In this document: positions 28,003 to 34,005 of the stretch, piece by piece
Position numbering within the stretch: position 1 is the first letter of the stretch
How the letters are laid out: each line of letters starts with the position of its first letter
Assembly (NCBI GenBank): GCA_947589605.1
Contig: CANQBR010000017.1
Location: 1 to 36,004 of the forward strand
Reading direction: 5' to 3'
Length of the DNA stretch: 36,004 nt
From: an uncultured Phascolarctobacterium sp.
GTDB lineage: Bacteria; Bacillota; Negativicutes; Acidaminococcales; Acidaminococcaceae
Notes under the pieces: model-generated
What the model was told of the DNA's origin: nothing
The model's database searches: none
The model's input: only the letters and a program-made list of their open reading frames with translations
Position numbers and translations under genes: made by a program

Positions 28003-28095
28003 TCACGCCTTTCGCTTATGCTTCATGCGCCTTGCATCTTCATCTTCTCGCAGCAGGCGGCGACAGATCGATCTCTTATCTTTTTATTTAGAGCC

Positions 28096-29559
28096 TCAGC
28101 GCCCCAGTTCCCGCTTGATGATCTTTTTGTAGGCTTCCACTCCCGGCTGATCGTAAGCATCCACGTCGGCCAGCTCCCCTTCGTAGGCGATGCTCAGCAT
28201 CAAAAAGCAGAGCAACAGCCCCAAGCAGTATTCGTCCCGCCGGGCCAAAGTGTAGACGGCGCTGAAGCGGCCGTCGTCAGCCAACGCTTCTCGGTTGGCG
28301 AAAAGAGCTGCCTGCAAAGCTTCGTTCAAGTCCAGCCCTGCGTATTTGGCGATGTCCGGCAGCTCGGGGAAGGGAGCCCCCAGCACCGCTTTTGCACCGC
28401 AGTCTTTTATTTGCAAAAATTGGATCACCTTATTGCGGCGCCCGTCCTGATGCTGCTGAGTTTGCGCGTGCATGTCGGTGCTGCCCACCGCCGCTATGGG
28501 AGTGCGGCCGTAGAACACCTGCCGCCCCTCTCTGTCGCAGCGCTTGCCCAGCGATTCTGCCAAAAGCTGCACATACCACTCGCCTACGGCCTTCAAACAT
28601 TGGCCGTAGCCCATGAACACTTCGATGTCGCAGCCGTGAGCGCAGCCGGCCGCATATTTCAAACAGGCGTTCAACAAGGCAGGGTTGCGCCGCCAGTCTT
28701 TTGTTTTACAGGCTGCGTCCATATCGCGAGCCCCTCGCAAAAGAGCTTGGCTGTCGCAGCCTATGACCGCCGCCGTCACCAGGCCCGGAGCGTGCAGAAC
28801 GGAGAAGCGGCCGCCTACCCCTTCTTTTATGTCGAAGGTGCGCCAGCCTTTGAGGGCCGCCAAGCGGGCCAAAGGCGACGCTGCCTCCTCCCTCAGATCG
28901 GTGACTGCCGCCACTTCCACAATGAGTTGAGGTTCGGCGCTCAATTTTTCAAAAAGATAGCTGAAAGCGGTAAGAGTCTCCAAAGTGCTGCCCGATTTGG
29001 AGATGGGCACTAAGAGCAGGCGGAAGCGCTCCCCTTTCAGTTCGTCGCCGGCAGTGCTATTTGCCAGAGCTTTGATCTCTTTCAGCAACAGTTCGTTTTG
29101 CCAAGCGTCTAAATTATTGCCGCCGAAAAAGATGTAGGGTCTCCCTCCTCTTTCTTTTAAGGAAAGACTGTTCCACCCTTCGCCGCAGAAAAGATCGAAG
29201 AGCACTTTGTTGCCGAGATAGGAGCCCCCCACCCCCAAGAAAACTGCTCCGTCCACCGAGCGAAGGCAATGAGCACCCAAGTCGCGAAGAGCTGCCATAG
29301 CGGCGGGATCATTGGGCCCTGCCTCGCTGATGTAAGGCAAACGAGTGAAATATACCGGCTCTTCGGCTCCGTCTTTGGACTTGTGGGCTTTGGCGCGGCC
29401 TGTGGATCTGAGCTCAGCCACAGCGGCGGCTGCGGCCTCGGCCCGGGGAGCCAAAGCTTCCAGTTCATCTTCAGTCAGACGGCCCTTGCCGAACATGGTG
29501 CCGTAAGCGAAGGCGAAGCTGTCGCCTACTTTTATGCATTTTTCGGCAGCTGTTTTCAT
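28096..29559 (-). CDS. pgi: Glucose-6-phosphate isomerase
   Basis: Interconverts glucose-6-phosphate and fructose-6-phosphate in the cytoplasm. The 487-aa protein carries GVGGSYLGNKVLFD near 109-122, the phosphate-binding ISKSGSTLETL near 190, the signature-type EGVGGRFSVLHAPGL near 250, STDMHAQTQQHQDG near 348-361 and the C-terminal QPGVEAYKK near 470, whose lysine belongs to the active site. It is within the range of Firmicute enzymes. Its own promoter lies 36-65 bp upstream. Confidence 0.92.
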   Translation of the reverse strand: MKTAAEKCIKVGDSFAFAYGTMFGKGRLTEDELEALAPRAEAAAAAVAELRSTGRAKAHKSKDGAEEPVYFTRLPYISEAGPNDPAAMAALRDLGAHCLRSVDGAVFLGVGGSYLGNKVLFDLFCGEGWNSLSLKERGGRPYIFFGGNNLDAWQNELLLKEIKALANSTAGDELKGERFRLLLVPISKSGSTLETLTAFSYLFEKLSAEPQLIVEVAAVTDLREEAASPLARLAALKGWRTFDIKEGVGGRFSVLHAPGLVTAAVIGCDSQALLRGARDMDAACKTKDWRRNPALLNACLKYAAGCAHGCDIEVFMGYGQCLKAVGEWYVQLLAESLGKRCDREGRQVFYGRTPIAAVGSTDMHAQTQQHQDGRRNKVIQFLQIKDCGAKAVLGAPFPELPDIAKYAGLDLNEALQAALFANREALADDGRFSAVYTLARRDEYCLGLLLCFLMLSIAYEGELADVDAYDQPGVEAYKKIIKRELGR

Positions 29560-29594
29560 CTCTCATTCCCCCTGTTTCTGTTTATCTGCAACAA

Positions 29595-29624
29595 ATTATA
29601 GCATATGCCCTTTTGAACTGTCCA
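29595..29624 (-). promoter_or_regulatory. Promoter of pgi
   Basis: On the minus strand TGGACA (29619-29624; 5/6), 18 bp, then TATAAT (29595-29600) preceded by TGC. The leader is about 28 nt. Confidence 0.75.
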
Positions 29625-29660
29625 CTTTTGCAAAAAGGAACGGCTTCTTCACCCCCACGT

Positions 29661-29695
29661 AAAAAGACCGCCCGCAAAATTTGCAGACGGTCTTT
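29661..29695 (-). terminator. Terminator of the tRNA cluster
   Basis: Stem AAAGACCG (29663-29670) with CGGTCTTT (29688-29695), extended inward with mismatches, followed by T5 in the minus direction. It lies directly after tRNA-Lys and before the pgi promoter. Confidence 0.75.
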
Positions 29696-29703
29696 AAAAT
29701 TTC

Positions 29704-29779
29704 TGGTGATGCATCCGCGACTCGAACGCGGGACACCCTGATTAAAAGTCAGGTGCTCTACCGACTGAGCTAATGCACC
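29704..29779 (-). tRNA. tRNA-Lys (anticodon UUU)
   Basis: A 76-nt cloverleaf. The acceptor stem GGTGCAT/ATGCATC pairs with one G-U, the anticodon loop is CTTTTAA with anticodon TTT, the T-arm reads GTTCGAGTC and the 3' CCA is encoded. Confidence 0.97.
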
Positions 29780-29780
29780 A

Positions 29781-29856
29781 TGGCTGGGGCGGCTGGACTC
29801 GAACCAACGCATGCAGGAGTCAAAGTCCTGTGCCTTACCGACTTGGCGACGCCCCA
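29781..29856 (-). tRNA. tRNA-Gln (anticodon UUG)
   Basis: A 76-nt cloverleaf. The acceptor stem TGGGGCG/CGCCCCA is perfect, the discriminator is G, the anticodon loop is CTTTGAC with anticodon TTG, and CCA is encoded. One base separates it from tRNA-Lys. Confidence 0.97.
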
Positions 29857-29872
29857 ATGAGGGAAAGTGTGT

Positions 29873-29949
29873 TGGGGTGACTGGTGGGAGTCGAACCCAC
29901 GCGTAACGGAGCCACAATCCGCCGTGTTAACCACTTCACCACAGCCACC
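29873..29949 (-). tRNA. tRNA-His (anticodon GUG)
   Basis: A 77-nt cloverleaf counting the extra G at position -1, which faces the discriminator C, the identity mark of tRNA-His. The anticodon loop is TTGTGGC with anticodon GTG; the acceptor stem GTGGCTG/CAGTCAC has one G-U; CCA is encoded. It is the first tRNA of the cluster. Confidence 0.97.
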
Positions 29950-29986
29950 GCGTACCGCCAAGCCCACCGGGTCGGCGACAGATAGC

Positions 29987-30015
29987 ATTATACTATATGC
30001 ACCTGCCCGCGTCAA
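29987..30015 (-). promoter_or_regulatory. Promoter of the His-Gln-Lys tRNA cluster
   Basis: On the minus strand TTGACG (30010-30015; 5/6), exactly 17 bp, then TATAAT (29987-29992). A strong sigma-A promoter about 40 bp before tRNA-His and after the hutP-like gene. Confidence 0.85.
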
Positions 30016-30055
30016 GGGTTTTTCCTATTATTTTGCGGATGCGGGAGCTGTGTTT

Positions 30056-30493
30056 TTATTCGTCGCCGGCCAAAGAGCGGTGGGCGAGGCCCACTCCCAG
30101 TTCATCTAAATTCAACACGCCTACGGCCATATAGACCGCCACGCAGAGATGTTCTCCCGCTCGGGCCAAGCCTATCTTGCCGCCTACGTTGAAGCCCACG
30201 GCCTTGTTCTTCACCTGCTCCAAAGCTTCGTGAGCAGCGCCCGCCACTGCGCCGGCGCCTACGTGGCTTTCGGTCACCAAGCCCTGCCGGGTAGCGGCCA
30301 CCACTGCCCGCTCCACTATCTTCACCACGGAGGTGATGAATTCGCCGCCGAAGTCCACTGCCGTAGAGCGGATGCCCTTTTGAGCCAGCGTTTCTTTGAG
30401 CGCATTTTCTTCTCCCCGCGAACCGGTGAGGGCCATGCCGAGGGCTGCTCTGCCTATCTCGATGCTTTTATAAGTCCTTACGTCCTGTTGCAA
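30056..30493 (-). CDS. HutP-family protein
   Basis: A 145-aa protein of the HutP family, whose Bacillus member is a hexameric RNA-binding antiterminator that needs histidine and Mg2+. Family-like parts are IEIGRAALGMALT (11-23), VVKIVERAVVAATRQGLV (56-73), TESH near 74-77, VGFNVGGKIGLARAG (99-113) and the C-terminal GVGLAHRSL (133-141). His77 and His138 sit where Bacillus HutP, as I recall it, has ligand/metal histidines; the second histidine of the HxxxH pair is displaced (His88 instead). The start is TTG at 30493, with AGGAG eight bases upstream, and lies 5 bp after the symporter stop, so it is co-transcribed with it. No hut catabolic genes are here, so ligand and RNA target are open. Confidence 0.8.
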   Translation of the reverse strand: MQQDVRTYKSIEIGRAALGMALTGSRGEENALKETLAQKGIRSTAVDFGGEFITSVVKIVERAVVAATRQGLVTESHVGAGAVAGAAHEALEQVKNKAVGFNVGGKIGLARAGEHLCVAVYMAVGVLNLDELGVGLAHRSLAGDE

Positions 30494-30498
30494 AGCGT

Positions 30499-31914
30499 TT
30501 ACTCCTGCTCTTCGGGCACGATCTCGATCTCTTTGATCTTTTCTTTATCCAGCACAGACACCAGCAGGAACACGGCCACGCAGACGAGCCATTCGAAATA
30601 GATCACGTGCTGCAGGACGTGGAGAGCCGGCACGAACTCCCAGATGACGATGCACAAAAGACCCGCCACCGTGGTCCAAAAGGCGCTGCTGCGCCGGCAA
30701 AGACCGGGAGCGAAAACGGTGAAGAAGAAAACGCAGGTCAAAGCTGTAGTCATGGAGAGACCGGCCACCATGGTCTTGACGATGCCCACGGCATTGAAAG
30801 CGAACCACAGGGTCAAAAGGCCGATGACGAAAACGGAGAGCCTGTTGACTTTCACGAATTTGCTGTCTGTCACCTGCGGATTTATGAAACGTTTATATAC
30901 ATCTTGACTGAAGAGGGTGCCCGCTCCCAGCAAAATGGTGCAGGCCGTAGACACGTCCGCCGCCCAAAGAGCTGCCAAAGTGATGCCGGAAGTGAGAGGG
31001 TCCAAACTCATGACGATCTTGGGCAGAGCCATGGTCGCCGTGATATCGGGGAAGCTCACTTTAGAACACAGGCCCAAGAGGGCGCTCAAAAAACCTACGG
31101 GAAACATCATAAGGCCGCCGAGGACGAAACCGTTGCGGGCAGTTTTGGCATCTTTCGCCCCGCAGGCGATCTGCACCGGCCCTTGAGCGGTGATGGCCTG
31201 AGTGATCATGACGATGAACCAGCCGATGATGATGGCCAAAGGCACGCCGCCGAAGGGATCCATCAAAACGTCTGCCTTAGGCAGCTTGGCCACCAGCGCA
31301 TCCATGCCGCCGATGTTGCTCACGGCCATGAGGCAGCTGCAGAGGATGCCGCCGTAGATCAAGAGGACGCTGACCACGTTGGCCAAGCCGGAAGACCAGA
31401 GGCCGCCGATGAGGGTGATGCCGATGAAGACCACGGCGCTGGTGAGCATGCCGCCTTGAAAACTGAACACGTTGGGAAGCAGAGAAGAAAGGATGGCGCC
31501 TCCCGCCAGATATTGCAGAGAGGTGATGACGCACATGATGATGATGAGACCGATGGCGCACACCAACCTGCCCTTGGTGTCGTAGTAATATTCGAAAAAT
31601 TCCGGGATAGTGGACACCTTCATGGCCCGCAGTTTGCCGGCGGCGAAGAGGCCCATCACCACCGCCCCCGCGGCCCAGGCACCGTTGTACCAGCCTGCGG
31701 CCATGCCTACGTTGAAAGCGTTCTCCGCCACGCCTACGGTGGAGGCGGCGCCTACGGCCAAGCCGGTGATGTTCACCGCTATGAGCCAGCTGCCCAGTTT
31801 GCGTCCTGCGAAGAGATATTCCGCAGAACCTCTGTCGGCTCTGTGCTTCACCCAAAAGCTGATGCCAAAGAGCAGACAGATGTATAGGATGACGATCGCC
31901 AATTGAACGGACAT
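30499..31914 (-). CDS. Sodium:solute symporter family transporter
   Basis: A 471-aa integral membrane protein of the SSS family, with about 12-13 hydrophobic segments. Early features are FWVKHRADRGSAEYLFAGRKLGSWLIAVNITG (given in part: AEYLFAGRKLGSW), then VGAASTVGVAENAF, which matches the sodium-site region of TM1/TM2, and IPEFFEYYYDTKGR after TM3. The substrate cannot be told from sequence; organic acids, amino acids and nucleobases are all known for the family. I start at ATG 31914; an upstream in-frame methionine (31956) lacks a ribosome-binding site. Its own promoter lies 64 bp upstream, and hutP follows in the same transcript. Confidence 0.88.
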   Translation of the reverse strand: MSVQLAIVILYICLLFGISFWVKHRADRGSAEYLFAGRKLGSWLIAVNITGLAVGAASTVGVAENAFNVGMAAGWYNGAWAAGAVVMGLFAAGKLRAMKVSTIPEFFEYYYDTKGRLVCAIGLIIIMCVITSLQYLAGGAILSSLLPNVFSFQGGMLTSAVVFIGITLIGGLWSSGLANVVSVLLIYGGILCSCLMAVSNIGGMDALVAKLPKADVLMDPFGGVPLAIIIGWFIVMITQAITAQGPVQIACGAKDAKTARNGFVLGGLMMFPVGFLSALLGLCSKVSFPDITATMALPKIVMSLDPLTSGITLAALWAADVSTACTILLGAGTLFSQDVYKRFINPQVTDSKFVKVNRLSVFVIGLLTLWFAFNAVGIVKTMVAGLSMTTALTCVFFFTVFAPGLCRRSSAFWTTVAGLLCIVIWEFVPALHVLQHVIYFEWLVCVAVFLLVSVLDKEKIKEIEIVPEEQE

Positions 31915-31977
31915 AAAAACACTACCTTCCTTCCATACTGCGATGCGGCGACGCAACCGGCGGCCGCAACTATGTAG

Positions 31978-32006
31978 ATTATATCAATTTTCTTTAGATA
32001 ATTAAA
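31978..32006 (-). promoter_or_regulatory. Promoter of the symporter-hutP transcript
   Basis: A perfect TATAAT (31978-31983) preceded by TGA (extended -10), with a weak TTTAAT at the -35 position 17 bp upstream. The leader of about 58 nt is GC-rich and contains several NAG triplets, but no regular spacing that would clearly mark a HutP site. Confidence 0.55.
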
Positions 32007-32059
32007 GGCCTTGGGAAAATAATCTTGCTTCGTATTGGAGGGCGGCAAATTTTTCCCCC

Positions 32060-32323
32060 AACTCCACACTCCTCACTCCAAACTCCAAACTCTTTAAAGC
32101 TCCACACTAACAGCAGTGCGTCGCACACTGAGGGGTCGCTGGGTTCGTATATCGTCGGTCATTGAGCTTGTCGAAATGCCCGACGCAACAGGGCGCCCTA
32201 ACGCTTCGACACGCTCAGCGGGCGGGCGCCCCACTCCTCACTCCACACTCCTTCCCCTTGAACACACAACTGATTCATATGACTCTGCTGGGGAAGCCCG
32301 GCAAACTCCAAACTCTTTGAAGC
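32060..32323. repeat. Composite intergenic repeat with heptamer tracts
   Basis: Part of the gene-free stretch 31915-32452. A degenerate 7-bp unit (A/C)ACTCC(A/T) is tandemly repeated five times at 32060-32094, three times at 32232-32252 and twice at 32304-32317. The first and last tracts share a 22-bp direct repeat with one mismatch (32079-32100 and 32302-32323). Between them lie a small palindrome (32114-32130) and two large hairpins. The C/A-rich composition is unlike the surrounding genes, and no frame across it looks coding. Confidence 0.75.
32153..32231. repeat. Two adjacent hairpins with complementary 11-nt loops
   Basis: Hairpin 1 (32153-32185): CGTCGG/CCGACG, one mismatch, CATT/AATG, loop GAGCTTGTCGA. 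Hairpin 2 (32191-32231): GGGCGCCC/GGGCGCCC, a 3x3 internal loop, CGCT/AGCG, loop TCGACACGCTC. The two loops are complementary at 10 of 11 positions; put the other way, a 13-bp inverted repeat (32163-32175 and 32205-32217, one mismatch) is split between the loops. The core TTCGACAAGCTCA-like motif resembles a dispersed repeat motif that I recall from many bacterial genomes. It may be a REP/BIME-like unit or a kissing-loop RNA. Confidence 0.7.
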
Positions 32324-32346
32324 CTGCGCCGGTGAAGGCGTGAACT

Positions 32347-32440
32347 TTTCTCAAACTTTTCGCCCTCTGCGCCGCTTTAAGAGGATTTTTTCTCCCCTTG
32401 TCGAATGTTAAAAGTTGGGTCGAAAGGCCCTTTTGAGAAA
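32347..32440 (+). promoter_or_regulatory. Possible leader helix covering the TSCPD gene ribosome-binding site
   Basis: TTTCTCAAA (32347-32355) is perfectly complementary to TTTGAGAAA (32432-32440), which runs into the AGGAGG site (32440-32445) of the next gene. If both are in one transcript the 9-bp helix would lie against the Shine-Dalgarno site. The stretch in between contains the 15-mer shared with 1111-1125. I find no convincing promoter here. Confidence 0.25.
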
Positions 32441-32452
32441 GGAGGCAACGTC

Positions 32453-32695
32453 ATGAACGTTACATATAACACCCAAGGCACCTGCGCCAAGCAGATCACT
32501 TTCGAATTGACAGACGGCAAGCTCCACAACGTGAAGTTTTTGGGCGGCTGCCCCGGCAATTTAAAAGCCATCGGCAAACTCATCGAAGGGCAGGACGCCG
32601 CCGCCGTAGCCAAGTTGCTGGCCGGCACCGATTGCGGCGGCCGCGGCACCAGCTGTTCGGACCAACTGTCCAAGGCCATTTTGGCCAATCTGTAA
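32453..32695 (+). CDS. Small TSCPD-domain protein
   Basis: An 80-aa single-domain protein of the TSCPD family (stand-alone form, TIGR03905-like), related to the C-terminal domain of some class II ribonucleotide reductases. It keeps FELTDGKLHNVKFLGGCPGNLKAI-type structure (16-40), GTDCGGRGTSC (58-68) and the motif TSCSDQL (66-72), where the usual Pro of TSCPD is Ser. Four cysteines (11, 33, 61 and 68) sit at conserved places and may bind a metal. Function is not established. I start at 32453 because AAAGGAGG lies seven bases before; an upstream in-frame ATG (32405) has no such site. corA follows 36 bp later. Confidence 0.85.
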   Translation: MNVTYNTQGTCAKQITFELTDGKLHNVKFLGGCPGNLKAIGKLIEGQDAAAVAKLLAGTDCGGRGTSCSDQLSKAILANL

Positions 32696-32731
32696 AAGAA
32701 CCGTCGAGCACTGACGAAGGGAGGGAAGGCT

Positions 32732-33682
32732 ATGTACAGCATCTATAAAAGCGGCGACAACGGGCTGGAAGAATTAGAGCTCGAGCAGCTGGAAAAAGGT
32801 TGCTGGCTGGATCTCACCGCCCCCGATGAGGAAGAATTGAAGGAAGTGGCAGCTGCCACCGGCCTGCAGATGGACTTTCTCACCGCCGCCCTGGACGAAG
32901 AAGAGAAATCGCGTATCGAAGTGGAAGACGACGCCATCCTCTTCGTGGTGGACATCCCCTTCCTTCGTTCCAATAAAGATTACGATACCCTGCCTTTGGG
33001 CATCATCCTCAGCGAAGACCACATCGTCACCGTTTGCTTGGAGACCAACGGAGTCACGGCGGATTTCAGCGCTCATAACGAAAAAGCTTTCTCCACCGCC
33101 AAAAAGACCCGTTTCCTGCTGCAGATCCTCTATCGCTCCGCGGCCCTCTATTTGAAATACATCCGCATCATCATCCGCCGCACCGATCAATTGGAGCGGC
33201 ACCTGCGCCAGAGCATGGAGAATTCGGAGCTTTTCAACCTTTTGGATCTGCAAAAGTCTCTCACCTATTTCTCCACTTCTCTTCGCTCCAATTCCGTAGT
33301 GTTGGAGAGGCTCACCCGTCTGCGCAGCCAAACCGGCGCTCAGCGCCATTTGAAAGTTTACGAAGAAGACGAAGACCTGTTGGAAGACGTGATCATCGAA
33401 TACAAACAGTGTCTCGAGATGGTAGAGATGTATTCTCACATCCTCAACAGCATGATGGAAGTCTTCGCCAGCATCATCAGCAACACCTTGAACTTGGTGA
33501 TGAAATTTTTGGCCTCGGTCACCATCCTCTTGGCCATCCCCACTTTGATCAGCGGCCTGTGGGGCATGAACGTGCCCGTGCCCTTCGCCGACTTCGACTT
33601 CGGTTTTTATTGCGTTCTCCTCTTGGCTTTTTGCATCACCGGCGTCGTAGGCTGGTGTCTCTGGAAGAAGCGGATGTTTTAG
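32732..33682 (+). CDS. corA: CorA-family magnesium/metal ion transporter
   Basis: A 316-aa CorA-type channel. A large cytoplasmic N-terminal domain (about 1-250), rich in acidic residues and long helices, is followed by two C-terminal membrane segments (about 255-276 and 291-311) with the family signature GMN at 278-280 in the loop between them. The loop after GMN is VPVPFADFD, not the more common MPE sequence, so selectivity is less certain (Mg2+, Co2+ or Zn2+ efflux relatives). GGGAGGGAAGG lies just before the ATG. No M-box riboswitch is visible, as only 36 bp separate it from the gene before. Confidence 0.92.
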   Translation: MYSIYKSGDNGLEELELEQLEKGCWLDLTAPDEEELKEVAAATGLQMDFLTAALDEEEKSRIEVEDDAILFVVDIPFLRSNKDYDTLPLGIILSEDHIVTVCLETNGVTADFSAHNEKAFSTAKKTRFLLQILYRSAALYLKYIRIIIRRTDQLERHLRQSMENSELFNLLDLQKSLTYFSTSLRSNSVVLERLTRLRSQTGAQRHLKVYEEDEDLLEDVIIEYKQCLEMVEMYSHILNSMMEVFASIISNTLNLVMKFLASVTILLAIPTLISGLWGMNVPVPFADFDFGFYCVLLLAFCITGVVGWCLWKKRMF

Positions 33683-33692
33683 AGGTGCGATC

Positions 33693-33923
33693 GTGAGCAA
33701 AGTTATCGAAGAAAAATTGCTGGCCGGTTTCATTTTCGGCGACAACGACAATGACGAATATATCTATCTGCCCGGCGGCGAAGTGGGCGCCGCTGCTCCC
33801 TGCTGTGTGTTGGAAAGAAAAGGAGCAGTTGAAGACGTGCCCTTGAGCGCTGCGGCCTCTTTGGTGGGCCGCCTCTCTCTCCGCCTCTGCCGCCATCCTC
33901 TTTTGGGCAGAAGAGCCTATTAA
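33693..33923 (+). CDS. Small ORF of unknown function after corA
   Basis: A possible 76-aa protein starting with GTG at 33693, 10 bp after the corA stop, with GAGGTG close upstream. The first half (VIEEKLLAGFIFGDNDNDEY, then IYLPGG) looks like ordinary soluble protein with codon use like its neighbours; the second half is Arg/Leu/Ser-rich and less convincing. I do not recognise it. The supported ribosome-binding site and position before a terminator favour a real gene. Confidence 0.5.
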   Translation: MSKVIEEKLLAGFIFGDNDNDEYIYLPGGEVGAAAPCCVLERKGAVEDVPLSAAASLVGRLSLRLCRHPLLGRRAY

Positions 33924-33961
33924 AAGCACGGACTGAAAAATTTATAGCAAAATAAAAAGCG

Positions 33962-33989
33962 GGCTCTGCCGATCGCTATCGGCAGAGCC
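33962..33989. terminator. Strong bidirectional terminator
   Basis: A perfect 12-bp stem GGCTCTGCCGAT/ATCGGCAGAGCC with a CGCT loop. T-rich tails follow on both strands (TTTGCT7 on plus; CGCT5 on minus). It separates the convergent corA group and the regulator gene. Confidence 0.92.
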
Positions 33990-34005
33990 TTTGCTTTTTT
34001 TGTTT

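Noticed and set aside
29560-30055. Possible integration site at the tRNA cluster
   Set aside because: No integrase, no direct repeat of a tRNA 3' end and no foreign-looking genes nearby; both flanks are ordinary.
31915-31977. HutP-binding site in the symporter leader
   Set aside because: Some NAG triplets occur but without regular spacing; such triplets are expected by chance.
32116-32343. 75-codon open frame across the hairpin/heptamer element
   Set aside because: No ribosome-binding site, and its composition simply mirrors the repeats.
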